A DNA stretch of 64,000 nt from Isoetes taiwanensis (GCA_021234155.1 JAJEKV010000032.1:1698163-1762162), one strand, 5' to 3'. Shown: positions 44,943-57,270, counted from the first letter of the stretch. Translations and numbers: made by a program. Notes: generated by a model not told the origin, from the sequence alone.

Positions 44943-45341
44943 GAATCCTCAAGCAAGTATCTCTATATCTTTAATTTCTTGTAAGATCTGTTTCTCTCTA
45001 ATGCCAGAAGAAGGAATGTGAGCTCTGCATATTTGTAACTCCTGATATAAGGCTGTCAAATGACCTCTGGCCTCAACCACTTTACGATGACCCCATTCCT
45101 TAGCAAAGGATTTGACCGCCGCCATGGCAGCTACAACCCCTGACATCCCCCTGGATGAAGCGAATGCCTGTGACCACGCATCTTTACAGCCTGTTTTAAA
45201 CTCTTCGTTCTTCAGGTAACTGGTATTGAGCTTGAAAAATGTTTTAGTGGGCCTTCTATTATTTGCCAGCGCAGAAGAAAACCATTGTGGGTTGTGATCT
45301 GAAATGGAACTATCCAATAGATTAGTCCTGTGAATAGATTA

Positions 45342-45356
45342 GTATATAACATGATT
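45342..45356. repeat. Target-site duplication of the second LINE, right
   Basis: Matches 41762-41776. Confidence 0.9.
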
Positions 45357-46100
45357 GAACCATTTCTCTATTTACATATGCTATCATCATGTCACGAGTA
45401 CTTTTTATAGCATTAAACACAAGTATGTAGAAAATGCCCAAAACATGCTTAGGCCACAGTATCTTGATGTCCCATAATCATGCACTTTTGGTAATCCAAA
45501 GAGTTACTCCTCTTATGGCAATAAGACATTTGCTTTTAGCACAATTTCAATGTTCCAATAATTTCAAGAGAGAGCATATATTCTCCATCAAATTCTAGCT
45601 CCATGCTGATCAAATCAAGTTCATGAAGCATTTGATTTTGCATTCAACATGCTCTCACTTTACAACTTGTGAGTACAGCTACGTTGAGTTGGGATGGCAA
45701 CTTGTTCCTAATAATATCAACGTTGTAGGCAGTGTATTTAAACTGGCAGTTTGTTCCAAACACCTTAAGATATAGTCATGCTATTAAATTCATCCTTTGA
45801 CATGTGCTTTATGTACCAAGAAGTTAAAATAACCAAACTTCATATCAAATTGCATATCATATCCTGCAAACAAGTATTGAGTTCAAAAAAAGAACAAGAG
45901 TTCTACAAGTAGTCTACAGGAATTTTCCTTCCTTCTACATCTGACTTTTGTTTCGCATGATAGAAACACATAGATCTATAGAATAATATGTCCCTTGAAG
46001 AGTGTTGATGTATTTGAAATCAATCCTTAAAAGGAAAGGTCATGCATGTATAAATTTTTAAAAAGCAATCCAGAGTTTTGACGCATGATTTCTTCTTCTT
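45357..46100. other. AT-rich spacer, no gene recognised
   Basis: No domain, repeat unit or RNA gene was seen between the second LINE and the LINE scrap at 46105. Confidence 0.55.
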
Positions 46101-46104
46101 ACAC

Positions 46105-46290
46105 TTTGCATGAGCCTCCTGGAACAGATAAAAGAGGTTAGATCTCTCCTTGAAAATAATCCCAAGGATGATTCCCTTCATCTGAAAGAAGAGCAGCTGG
46201 AAATCTAGATCAAGACATTAGAAGAATACCAGGTCAGAGGCATGGCCCTCAGAAGTAAAATTAAAATGTACAACCAGTTAGACCAGGAGA
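46105..46290 (+). mobile_element. LINE ORF2 scrap, cut by an LTR
   Basis: The plus strand reads IKEVRSLLENNP, LHLKEEQLEI, then YQVRGMALRSKIKMYNQLDQE with one stop. This is closely related to the ORF2 linker of the LINE at 24720-24866 (GMALRAKIRQYNKMDQG). The match ends exactly where the LTR at 46291 begins. Confidence 0.75.
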
Positions 46291-46868
46291 TGATATAACA
46301 AAAGAAATCTTAACAGTTTAATCTACAAAAACCAAGCAAAATAGAATTGCTCTCCAATCTTTAGGATATTTATAACCACCCAACCGGGCTCAGGCTATCA
46401 ACAAGAATCCGTTTTCTTGCTATTAACACCGCGATCGGGCTTTCAACAAAGAAGACAACTCAACTAATGATTACTATAGCAAGGCAGAGGGTTTTTCTTA
46501 AGCTCTCAGCCGGATTTCTGCTCTAGAATGAGAGCAACAGCTGAATTTATAAGGTGATTTGACCTATTTCCGGTTTTCCCTTTATTTTCTGTCTAAAAGG
46601 TATGAAATCACAAATAACCAGGGATCAGATTAAAATATCAGAGGTTCAATCTTTTACAGGGTCGGATCGACCCTTTTCCCTCAGATCCGGAAGATCAGTT
46701 AAGTAAACTCCAATGGTTCATATAACTTTAAATATCTAACCTACCAACCTTGACCCAAGTGACCTAAAAGGAAATGGTCTACCTCTAAATAATTTACTAG
46801 CCTTTGAAATAATGATTCCCGATGCGTGAACCTGAACCGCTCCCCCAAGCCGGCATTGAGCCGTAACA
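46291..46868 (-). repeat. Gypsy 3' LTR (different family)
   Basis: On the minus strand the element starts TGTTACGGCTC at 46868, directly after a purine tract (GGGAAGGGAAGGAT, 46869-46882). It ends ...GTTATATCA at 46291, where the LINE reading frame resumes. TG...CA ends and 578 bp are reasonable. A partner LTR is not present in the window. Confidence 0.65.
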
Positions 46869-47242
46869 ATCCTTCCCTTCCCGAGGTTAAACGTCCACGT
46901 TAACCTCGAGGGGAAAAAAAATCGTTTATCCTATTTCTGTTAAGGATAATCATCTCTATAGCCCTAGTTCCTTTAGAGGTTATAGATTTCTCATTTCAGT
47001 TCAGTTAGAAATGGCCTCAATTCCATTAGAGGGCTTTCGTTCCCTTTTCAGTTAGGGATGGCCTCAGGTCAATTAGAGGACTTAATATCTTTACAATCGT
47101 TAGTAAAGAATTTAGTAATTCTTATGCATATCAATATCTAGATATTTTTATCAATAAAGCAATTGCGATTTTTAATAGTGTCTTTAAACTTTGCCCATTA
47201 CTCTTGCAAAGTTCTTTCGTATTCGTCCACCAAGGAGCCGTA

Positions 47243-47428
47243 TTATTTTAATTGAATCTTAGAATACCATACCGCATCAGTGGACGGATGAAATTTAAAT
47301 TTCACGAGATACCTTCGATAGGAGGAACTCCTAGTCTCCTTATCCTGGTGTGTCAATATTTTCTCCGGTTCCAGCACTTCTTCGTCACCCTTGATATTGG
47401 AAGGTTCTGATTGTTCCATTCTCTGCAA
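47243..47428 (-). pseudogene. Chromodomain-like tail
   Basis: EKILTHQDKETRSSSYRRYLVKF-type sequence ending in FHPSTDAVWYSKIQL resembles the chromodomain of chromoviral integrases (YLVKWKGY...TWE), with weak aromatic conservation. It follows the GPY/F module after a frame change. Confidence 0.65.
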
Positions 47429-47455
47429 AATCTCAGGAGAAATTTCACTTCCCTT

Positions 47456-48500
47456 TTAGGGTTTCAGTATTCCCACATTAAAAACTGGGTGCAAGTTAGT
47501 CCATTTCCCATATAAATGTAAACGATGAGCATTCTTACCGACTTTGTCGTCAATTTGGAATGGACCATAATACCTAGGTGCCAGTTTTACATAGCGGTTA
47601 TCCATCTTCCGCAGACGCTTTTTTGGGAAGATGAATCCAAACCCATTGATCTTTTTTGTAAACAACCTTTTTTCGTTTCTTTGCAAGATTAGAAGCCATC
47701 AATTCCTGGCTTTTCTGGATTCGTGCCTTTACCTCTCGCAAGATATCTGCAAAATCTGTAGTGGCTTCATCGGAAGCAGGTACTTTTACTCCAAGCTTCG
47801 CGAAGGCAAACTCTAAAAGATAAAGATATTCTTCCCATTGGCTTTGCCTTTCTGCAACATAAGACCTCAGCATATCTTCAATAACTCGATTTACAACTTC
47901 AGACTGGCCATCCGTCTGGGGATGGTATGCAGTGGAAAACTTCAAAGTCGTACCTAAGTTTTTCATAAGTCTAGCCCAAAATTTGCTACAAAATAGGGGA
48001 TCCCTATCCGTAATGATTGCATCCGGCATTCCATGGATCTTAAATATCTCCTTCAAGAAGATTTTGCTTGTTTGCGGAGCAGTCATGCTGGATTTACAGG
48101 GAATAAAATGAACCTTCTTAGACAACCTGTCTACCACTGTCCAAATTTGATCATTCTTGTGGATAGTCGTTGGTAATCCTTGAATAAAATCCATGGTAAT
48201 ATGCTTCCATGGTTTTTCTGGAATAGGCAAAGGTTGTACTAGTCCGGCAGGCTTACCAGTAGAAGCTTTTATTTGTTGGCAAATAAGACATGCTTCGACA
48301 TATTTTCTTACATCTCTTTCAAGCTTTGGCAAAAAAAAACGTCGTTTAAAATTCCTCTATGTCCAGAGTATGGAGGTTCATGACATTCCTGTATCACCTT
48401 CAATCTATATGCTTGTGTAACACAAGTACGATTTCGGTAGAATAGGAACCCATTATGGATTCTGTACTCTGACAAAGGATCTCTTCCAAGTATCCAACTT
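47456..48500 (-). pseudogene. Chromovirus integrase
   Basis: GRDPLSEYRIHNGFLFYRNR and IQECHEPPYSGHRG give the HH part of the zinc finger. After a frameshift near 48330, KYVEACLICQQIKA gives the CC part. The DDE core is excellent: KHITMDFIQGLP, DQIWTVVDRLSKKVHF, DAIITDRDPLFCSKFW, STAYHPQTDGQSEVVNR. The C-terminal KLAPRYYGPFQI is at 47456-47686 in another frame. A small deletion seems present after LLEFAF. Confidence 0.92.
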
Positions 48501-48722
48501 CTTGCATAGATAAAAAATACAGGAAAAGATTATAATATCATAAAAAAAGCACATAGGCAAAGATGCAATATGGAACTGAAGTATTTTAAGTGCTGGCTAA
48601 TTGTTACATTCTTCCACTTGCACAACAATAGTGTATCATCATCCTTTTATGCAAATAGCAACAAAAACTTAATTATCACTATGAGTTTAGAGTTTGTTCA
48701 CAATCAACTGATAAAAATATAT

Positions 48723-48990
48723 TTAGAAGGAAGGAAGGAAGGAAGTATATTTTAACGCTCGCGAAGGCCAAACTTGACCTATGAGACGGTACATGCAGTA
48801 CACAAAGCAGATAAAACCACACCAAAAAGACAAATGCCACTATACAATGTGTCCCTACTACTGGGATGAAAAAACCCCCACATGGGAGGAAAAACCTTGG
48901 TAGTAGGCTCTCAAATCCCTTGTCCTGTAAGGGATTCTCTGACGGTAGAGACTTGCAAAATGTAGGATGCGAGACGTGCAACCATTGGCG
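48723..48990 (-). repeat. Possible Copia-type LTR scrap, partly shared with 40057-40140
   Basis: On the minus strand, GGTTTTTCCTCCCATGTGGG and a following TGGTGTGGTTTTATCTGC resemble the end region of plant Copia LTRs. The last 85 bp, up to the GAAG microsatellite, are the inverted copy of 40057-40140. Family assignment is tentative. Confidence 0.5.
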
Positions 48991-50700
48991 ATGCCAGCAA
49001 TTGATGCCATAGCCTATTCTTCAAAGCCATAGCCTATTCTATGAGGAAAAGCTCTTCTGAGTGGCCAGCAAAATATGTAACTTATTTTTCGAAGGCAAGA
49101 AGCATCTATCAGATTCCAAGATTTTGATGCAGCCAATCCATTAAACAAGAGACCCAAACAAGCATGCTTAGATCACAAGCCATGTGATCGGCCATGTTAG
49201 AATAGGAAGAAAAGAAGAAAATTTATTTTTTGGAATGAAGTCCCCTCTCTGATCGGCAATGCATATCCGTCTTCCATATTTCTGATTGATTGATCAGATG
49301 GCTCAGCAAGCACATGTTCCAGACTTCATAAAGATGATCTACTATAGTCATCGGCCATTTCTGATGCAGCATGAAAGCTCTAGGGCAATGATAAACTTAG
49401 ATGATCTGGCCGCCTTAGAAGAACCCTATTACAAATGCATCATAACTGTAACATAAGCTTTTTCTAAATCGGTCGCCAGAAATCCTTCGCCAGAAGAATT
49501 GCCAATCAGTAAAAGAGGTCGATGGCGCTGCAAGCAACCAAAATCATGCTGCTTTGGCTTGGAAAAGGCAATAGGGAATTGAATAGAAAAATTATACGAA
49601 AAAAAGACTAAATCTGGTCGTAGACATTCAATTTGGGTTAATTATGACCAACTGCTATCGGGGATCCAAAAATCATCCATATATTTGATGGAAACCTCCC
49701 TAAGTTAGCAGCGTTGGAAACCTCTCCAAGTTAACAACAGTGGAAACCTTCCCAGACTTTGATGGAAAGTTTGGGATTCGATTTGCGGCAGTGGCACTTC
49801 TTTAAAAAATCTCAACTTCCGCCTCCTTTTTTAAGAGCGACGATCTGTGATTCCATTTGCGGCAGTAGGTAGTTTCAAATAGATGTTCAAGATTGCTCTC
49901 TCACTTAATCTATGGCAAGATTCGTCTGTCACTTAACTCAAATTCTAAAGGACAGGGGATCACCCCTGCCAATTAATCCAATGTTTTGGTATTAAGCAAG
50001 AGTTTCTGGTGGGTGTTTTGATAATTGCTAACTGCTGTAATGGATGGAATTAGACGGCAAGCGTCAGTTATGCCGTGTCGCGACAAAATTGGTTGTGGCT
50101 TAAATGCCATTTGGTCATCTTCCCAAGTCGAATCTGGCCCTTAAACGTTTGCTCACGCGCTTTTAACTGCTCCTCAAACCAACAGCGGAGATCTGAACCA
50201 AAATGGATGGACGGCTGCCAAGGCTGCAAGCAATTCTGTGGCTCTTATACAGTCATTGCATTGCCGCGTCAGACTGCAGATCAGTGTTTCATCCTCGAAA
50301 TGGAGTAAACCCATAAGCTCAGAACTGGGCAAACCTGCACCAATGGAGTAAAATTTGGATCTGGCAGCTGATGATCAGTACCGCATGCTGCGCCGATATT
50401 TAAGATCTTTTTCTTTCTTTTTCTAATCCGCCGGTGTTCCCATCAGCTCAAGAACGGCATTGACAGGTTTTAACTTCATACCCCTTTTGCTCTTTCGTAG
50501 CTCAGATCCTGGTGTGGGTTCTCCTGCCCAATTTCTGCGAAAACTACGAATACACGTTCTGGACCCTACTACTTCGATGTGCTTAACATAGTTGAATCTC
50601 ATATAAAATTGGGCAGAAGTTATCTACACAGATGAAGATGGCTTTTGCATTGTCAGTTTCTTGTCTCTAGTGGTTAGACGGCTTCTACTTGCGGCATATC
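48991..50700. other. Upstream region of the kinase gene, no further gene seen
   Basis: Contains short repeated phrases (GGAAACCTCCC, GGAAACCTCTCC, GGAAACCTTCCC at 49690-49760, and TTTGCGGCAGT twice near 49785 and 49855). No domain was recognised. It probably includes the promoter and 5' untranslated region of the gene at 50763, but I cannot place a transcription start. Confidence 0.5.
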
Positions 50701-50762
50701 CCGTAAGAATGTTGCAAAAGATCTAAGCATACGTGGGCAATTTTGTTTTTAAGGGAGGAGCC

Positions 50763-53700
50763 ATGGCAAAATTTGTCAGGAGATTTACTTTTGGAAGACA
50801 GTCATCTATGGCTCCAGATCGTACTAGTCAAAGGAGTATTGACAGCGAGGATAGTATTGATCCTTCAATTGAAGTTGAACCTGATGATCGCACCATACAA
50901 TTGCTTTATTATGCTAGCAAAGGAGACGTACAGAACGTTAGGTGTCTTCTTGATGGAGGTACAGATGTGAATGCTGCTGATTTTGATTTACGCACCGCGT
51001 TGCATCTGGCTGCTTGCGAAGGGCAGACGCAAGTAGCTGATCTGCTTATAAGCAAGGGTGCCAATGTTAATGCTCAAGATAGATGGGGAAGCACCGTAAG
51101 TCTCTTTTTCTTCATTTCATGATTTCCTACAAGGTGACATTAGTGAACTGAATGGTTACTTAGTGAACAAAAGCTATAGCTTTTCAAGTAGAGTTTCACC
51201 CTGCAACTCCTAGTAAATTATTGGCATTGCTTTTTTGTGAACCATTGAAGGGGTTCCTTAAGCACGCTGGTTCTCTGTTATAAAATGAAGGTACGATGTT
51301 GAATGTACGCTGGCATAATTGGAAAACCTTTGAGAAGAAATCATGTAAAATTCTGCTGTTCACTGCATAAAATGGGCATGAGATCGAGTTTAATGGGGCA
51401 ACTTCATTTTAGTGTTCAGAACTTTAGTGTTCTTTTCTGAATGCCTAATGAAGCATTTGTCTTAAACAATATAGACAAAAGGTTTGGAGACTTCCATATG
51501 AAGGCATTCTCAGCCTGAACAGATATGAGATTGTGGAACCTAAGTATGAAAGTCTTTTAAACAATTTATTTAATTATTCAATGCAGCGCTATTGTCTTAG
51601 GCTTTTTGTATATGCTTAGTCTCACTAGCTTAAAACTTTCTATATTAAACCTAGTTTTGTCAATATAGAGCTACAGTGACAGGTGTTAGGAATTAAGAAG
51701 GGTCTTATTTACCTGAATGCTAATTTGGTAATGGGTAATTTTGGCTTTGATTTCATTAATGCTTATTTTGTCAAATATATATTTTGAGCAGTAAATGTGA
51801 CTTCTTCCTTGTGTAACATGCAGCCTCTTGCAGATGCTAGGCATTATAAGAACATGGCAGTACATAATTTGTTAGCTGAGCATGGTGCCAAATACCCGGT
51901 ATTCTCTATTTCCATATAAGTGAAAATATGTATACTTGGAAATATGTCTGCAATTTATCTACCTAAAACTTACCATACCTTGCTATCCTGTTTTAGGATT
52001 CAGGGAGATCCCCAGTCCTGCAGTCAGAATTAGTTGCTGACTATGAAGTGGACCCTGTAGAGTTAGTTTTTGATGAGGTAATAGACTATTGCCTACATAA
52101 ATCATATTTGCATTGTTTATAGACATTTACACATAACATTGGTTATATTTCTTAGAAAGAGAATGATTTATACCCAAAATGGCGTGGAACAAAAGTTTAT
52201 GTGAAGAAACTTCCAACCGATTGGGATAGGCAAAAAGTGTAAGTGTCAATATTCTGTACAATGATCACAAACAAATCGTTAAAATCTTAATAATAAGTTG
52301 GGGCTAACATTTGAATTTCTTTCTTTTAAACAGCAAAACGTTTTTAGACGAATTAGATCTGATGCTGAAGCTGCGGCATCCCAATGTTGTGCAATTTCTT
52401 GGTGCTGTGACGCGAACTCATCCCATGATTATTATCACAGAGTATCTTCCTGGGGTAATTTTCTAATAACAAGTTACAGCATATTCTGGAATTTCTCTAA
52501 ATTTATGCATTACATCTTTCCTGCAACTAACTAACAGTATGGAAGCTTGCCATTATTATTTTATACAAGAATGAAGGGGAGATACCATTAGCTTGCTTGT
52601 TATGGTATAAACTGTAATAAATGCCTATTTACACAACATTGCAAGAACTTACGTTGGACTTGCTATAAAGCTATCTTTACATTGCTATTTGGGAGTTGGA
52701 CTTGGCTAGTTCATCTTTTTCTCAAATTGGTTATCGTGGGTATTTGCTGAATTATGTGACTTTAGTGACATGCAAGCCAGGATTGTCACCATTTTCTGCC
52801 TTCTTCCAAATAACAATTTCAGTCTTTTTTAAGAAACTTATTCATGCTAACGAGTCCCAACAGGCCTGAACAAAATCTTCCTTCCTCTTTTTGTTATACA
52901 TAGCTTTCTTGTAAAGATTCACATCCTGTCTCTTGCTTTTGCTCGCCCTCTGCTGATGCTAATATTGATACTTTTGTGTTCCCTGTAGGGTAGCTTGCAA
53001 CAGTTTCTCGCGGATTATGGAGGCCCATTAAAGCCTTCAAGGGCACTCAAATTTGCTCTTGATATTGCAAGGTAGAAACAAAATTACTGTGTCAACGAAA
53101 ACAATGTTCTTACATATCAACTTATTTTTCATTTCAGAGGATTAAGCTATGTTCATGAATGGAAACCGGAGCCAATTATACATAGAAAATTAAAGCCAAG
53201 GTAGGTGTAGTTATAATACATCAAGTAGTCATACATCATTTGAAACTCTGGTTCAAGTTGACATTTATTAACATAATGCAGTAATTTATTACGGGACAAG
53301 GCAGGGCACCTCAAAATAACAGACTTTGCTTTTCGAAAGTCACTTGGGGTGGTAATGGATCAGAAAAATCACAAAGTGCAGTTCAAAGGCTCCTTCTGTA
53401 AGCTTCATAACATGCTATTTAAAGATTTGAGATCGCAAACTATTCTGTGAAGATTTGTCCCTTAATTAATTGGGCATAATATCAACAAAGAATAACAACA
53501 TTGGCACTTTCTTGGCAGTTACCAACAATCTCTTTTGCTCTCCACTACTTGTGCCAGTGGTTCTCTTTTCTATGCTTGCAAAATGATTGTCACCCTACCA
53601 TAAGGGTTTGCAAGTTTTGATTGGGATGACAGCCATCTCATTGCATTGGATCGTAGTCTACTATTTCTGGAATAATTAAAGAGATATTAGGGGTTCTGAA

Positions 53701-54247
53701 TTAATTGCTTGATTGCTAATAAACAGGTCGGTACATGGCCCCGGAAGTTCTTTTACAAAAGGAATATGACAAGACAGTCGATGTCTTTTCATTTGGCTTG
53801 ATACTTTTTGAGGTTTGGTTTGCTCTTTTCTCCAGGATTGCATGTTAATAACTAGATATGCTATGCATGGTTATATATTCTTGTTCATGTTATCATAGAT
53901 GATGGAGGGAAATAAACCTTTTGAAGATGAGTCACCTGAGGCTGCTGCAAAAGCATATTCAGAAGAAAAGAGACCTCCATTCAAAATAAAGTCCAGATAC
54001 TACCCTGAGGGATTACGGGAGTAAGTACTTGCCTTCAACAGTAAAATTTTTTCACATTAACCTTCCTTGCTCACGTGTGTAAGTTTTGATTTGCAGATTG
54101 ATTCAAAACTGTTGGCATCACCATCCGGCACAAAGGCCACAATTCGTTGATATCATTAAAAGGATTGAAGGAATCAGAAATTCTTATGATAAGAATGCAT
54201 TTAAACAGTTTATAGCCCAGGTGAAGTATGGCAAGTCTAAACAATAA
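50763..54247 (+). CDS. Ankyrin-repeat Raf/ILK-type kinase (VIK-like), probable pseudokinase
   Basis: Eleven exons join in frame with GT-AG borders: 50763-51095, 51824-51898, 51997-52077, 52156-52238, 52334-52454, 52989-53071, 53138-53200, 53282-53397, 53727-53812, 53899-54020, 54097-54247. The product has 437 residues, about the length of Arabidopsis VIK. An in-frame stop precedes the ATG. Residues about 45-135 form two to three ankyrin repeats (RTALHLAACEGQTQVADLL). Residues about 155-425 form a kinase fold with KVYVKKL (Lys180), HPNVVQFLGAVTR, YLPGGSLQQFL, MAPEVLLQKEYD, DVFSFGLILFEM and NCWHHHPAQRP. The glycine loop is absent, HRD is HRK (Lys276) and DFG is DFA (Ala296), so phosphotransfer is doubtful. 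VIK-type proteins act in receptor-linked vascular and brassinosteroid/auxin signalling; a scaffold role is my inference. It is the clearest intact host gene here. Confidence 0.92.
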
Positions 54248-54940
54248 AGGATATAGTGTTTATAATGCATCCCTATAAATGCACGTGAAGTGTGTAATGC
54301 ATTTGGATGGAAAGGCCATTTTTAGACGTGGTAGGTAAAACATTGTAACAGTGACCTAAATGAGCGAGAGAGTTGTGTAATCTGACCTTTTAACATAGTC
54401 TGTTCAATGGCTAGAAAGCTCTGTGCCATTCAAGTGAATCACCCAATATACACCAATGGACACCTATCGATTGCAGGTTTGGACAAAGCAACATATCTGG
54501 GACTGGAAAAAAAAAAAAAGATTAACAAGGGTGAATAAAGTTCAATTCAAATTTTTCTTCAGGGGTTTGTTATTTGTTCTCGTTTTCCCATAGAGTAACA
54601 GCTCTATGGTTGGTGCATAAGCATTTGGAGAGCCCTAACTTAAGCTACGATTGTCCAAATTATCCCAAAAAGACTGCATTTTAAGCCTGAACAAATTGCT
54701 ATCTGCTGGTATGAAATTTATGTCATGATGTGGCCTAACCACAAAAATGTAGCTCCTTAAATTTGGACTGTTTCTTGGCAGATTTGGTCTATCTTTTACC
54801 CTAATTTTTTGTCCAAGTATTGCCCATTTTTGGTGCAGATTTGGTTCAGCTTGTAACCTTGATTGGTTCAGCAATTAACCCTTTATTCATTCTTTGCCCT
54901 TACAAAGTCTACTGATTTGCCATTAATGAAACACTAAACA
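54248..54940. other. 3' flank of the kinase gene
   Basis: AATAAA overlaps the stop codon (54243-54248), and AT-rich sequence with an A run (about 54509) follows. No gene was recognised. Confidence 0.5.
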
Positions 54941-54944
54941 ACTC

Positions 54945-55060
54945 AAATAATTGGAAAAAGCAGTTAGATTCAAGGGATTTGAACCCCCATTGGTGTTCAA
55001 AAACACCAAGTTCCAACAATCAGACCTGCATCACAGAGACCAAACATAAATAATGATCCT
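54945..55060 (-). repeat. Possible tRNA-derived SINE remnant
   Basis: On the minus strand GGGGGTTCAAATCCCTTG is a good B box. About 35-60 bp upstream TCTGTGATGCAGGTCTGA is a weak A-box candidate, and the 3' end runs into a short T tract. It does not fold into a tRNA. Confidence 0.35.
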
Positions 55061-55559
55061 ACAACATGAAGAATAGGTAGATTGACTAAAACAGAAACCC
55101 CTATTACTATGGTTGTTGAAGAACAAGTCATGACAGCATAAAACTGAAAACACAAGAATGTAAGATAATAAATGAATAGAATCTGTAGAAAAATGTTACA
55201 TCACATAATTTTGAGAATACAATGAATTAATGGATCTTAACCTCTTTGCTGGCCTCTCAAATTCAGAACCTCGGTAACACTCATGTGTCTCCTCCAAGCT
55301 GCAATCACTACCCTGACCTTCTGGAATCAAATTTTGGACGTCTTGATCTTCCTAAAAATGTTCCATAGTATTTGCAAAGCATTCATCTACATTGCAAAGA
55401 GGTATCTCAATAGAAATAGCAACCCTTTTTCTAAAACCATAACAACATTTGTCACGGTTATTGTCAATCACTTCAACAATCTCAATGCGCTTCGAATTTT
55501 CTCATACGCAACTTTCGCAAAGTCTAAATTCAGTCCTAAAAATTAAAGAAAAAACAACA

Positions 55560-55765
55560 CAAGAAAAATAATAAATAGATTTTTCTTTTTTCCCTTGCCT
55601 TTTCTTGCTTCTTTCTCCTTCCTCTTTTTCTCTTTGACAGTCTTCCTCTATTTCTGCCTTTCCTCCTTTTGTTTTTGCTCTTGTAATTTCTTCTTTTCCT
55701 CTATTTGAGTTTTCTTCCTCTCGTGACTTCCTCCCTCGCCTTCTTCTTTTCTGTTTTCTAATTCA
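55560..55765. repeat. Pyrimidine-rich tract
   Basis: About 200 bp are dominated by C and T on the plus strand (TTCTTC, TTTCTCCTTCC). The minus strand would read Arg/Lys/Glu-rich with stops. Likely a low-complexity or decayed element interior. Confidence 0.7.
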
Positions 55766-55841
55766 TTTGTAGCTTGGCTATAATCTCGACCTTAGTAACC
55801 AAACAAGTACCTTTTATGTCCTTGGGAATGAAGATCCTTTT

Positions 55842-57270
55842 GTGGCGTTCGAGGATAATATACGGTATGAATGAATTATATTATCTTGACGCGTCACTAA
55901 GTCATCGACCAGACGACATGTACACATCGACCATAAAGGGTAGTACCCTAGGGTACAACCACGTGACCCATTATATTGCACATGTTAAGGCCACATGTGA
56001 ATATAATATCCTTTTGCCATGTGGCAATAGCCCATTGACCAAAAAGGGCCTGACCCTAAATTCGTGGGGATAAAGGGGCATAAACCCTAAAGGAAACCCT
56101 TCGGTTTCCAGCCCTATAAGTCGGATTGGAGCGGCATTGGGGCCTTTTCGCTGAGCGATGGCGAGAGGAACCGAATTCCTTAGTTGCGGCTCGATCCAAG
56201 CCAACAATCTCGAGATCGGCCCGGCATGGGCCTTTGAGAGGAGGGGGGAGCCAGCCCAAGAAGCGGGTTAGTGGTTGATCCGATAGTTAGATCCGAGTTT
56301 TCAGCCCTCATTCCATAGGATTAGTATTCATTCTTAGCTATAGGCGACCCCTCTGACCTAAGAATGATAGACACTAACAAAGGAACCTAACCATGTATGA
56401 TTAGGATAGCAGGTATTCTATTATTTCAGTTACGTAGTGATGATATTGTGACATCCTATCGCCACTCTTGTGTATTGGGAAGGGGGTAGAGACCCGAGCC
56501 CAAGTAGTTGGATGATCCTAGTTTTTAGCCCATTAATTCCCAATTAATGCGGCACATGCATAAAACCCTTTGGGCGTGGGTGGCCGGAGCTAGACCGCCG
56601 ACAAGGAGGTCTTGTCTAATCCGCGGTTGATCCCTGCAGTGCGTGGCGGCAGCGGGAGCGTTGTGAGCGGGCCTAATACCACAAGCTGCGTGAGGGGCAG
56701 GGTATGGGCTCGACACCTCTTGAAGCGTCGCGTCGTCTCCTAGGGGTTCAAGTCATTATCTGACGATTGGCTCTCACGGCTGCGCGTGATTGGCATGAAC
56801 CTTACGGAGGGGTGATCCCTCACCGCCTCCTCGAGGGGAGATGCAACCCGGTGGCAGTAGCCCCTCGGCTATTCACCCGGCGAGGCTAAGGTCGGGCTCC
56901 AATACTTTTCAGCCTATGCGCAAAAGTATGCACTGGAGACCCCAAGCCATCGGTCGATCCCCCATCAGTCAGAGCACAGGTAGGATCTTCCCTATGTTAG
57001 ATGTCTTGGCGTGTGATGCTCTTGTGATATGGTGGACCACCCTTCGAGGTGGGTATGATTGATTGATGTCATGTGCTCATGTTTTGTTTACGCTTCCGTT
57101 GCTAATTCGATCAGGGGAGGCGGGATGAATGTTGCGTCCATTCTTCCCCGGGGGTTCTTGACCACCATCGAGCCCTGATGTTAGGTGGGCGGCCACCTCA
57201 TATCGAGGCGATCTTGGTTTGAGGGATGATCTCAGTTTATCGATCGGGCATCGTATATGAGCGGGGGTAG
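55842..57270 (+). repeat. Diverged LTR related to the Gypsy LTR at 8465
   Basis: It starts TGTGGCGTTCG followed by GGATAATATACGG, the counterpart of TGTGACGTTCC...GAATATACGC. It shares collinear landmarks with the other LTR: GTATTGGGAAGGGGGTAGAG, GATGCAACCC and ACCCTTCGAGGT. Its 3' end is degraded near 57270, and no primer binding site follows. Same orientation as the complete element. Confidence 0.75.

Larger units (their letters stand above)
41777..45341 (-). mobile_element. Second L1-type LINE, 5'-truncated, with target duplications
   Basis: A T run at 41775-41784 marks the poly(A) end, and the insertion is flanked by 15-bp duplications. Reading right to left, only the end of the endonuclease region (SISDHNPQWF, 45317) is kept, then RT and zf-RVT. 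Because the duplications are intact, the truncation happened at insertion. The element is of a different subfamily from the one at 21179-26820. It is broken by several frameshifts and contains a 320-bp MITE. Confidence 0.92.
46869..48520 (-). mobile_element. 5'-truncated Ty3/Gypsy chromovirus fragment
   Basis: From the LTR outward: purine tract, untranslated stretch, chromodomain-like region, GPY/F module, and integrase with its HHCC finger. The RT side is absent beyond about 48520. It is distinct from the element at 8465-20064 and better preserved at the protein level. Confidence 0.88.

Noticed and set aside
54960-55020. A tRNA gene on the minus strand because of GGTTCAAATCC
   Set aside because: No cloverleaf, no anticodon stem in register and only a weak A box; kept as a possible SINE remnant.
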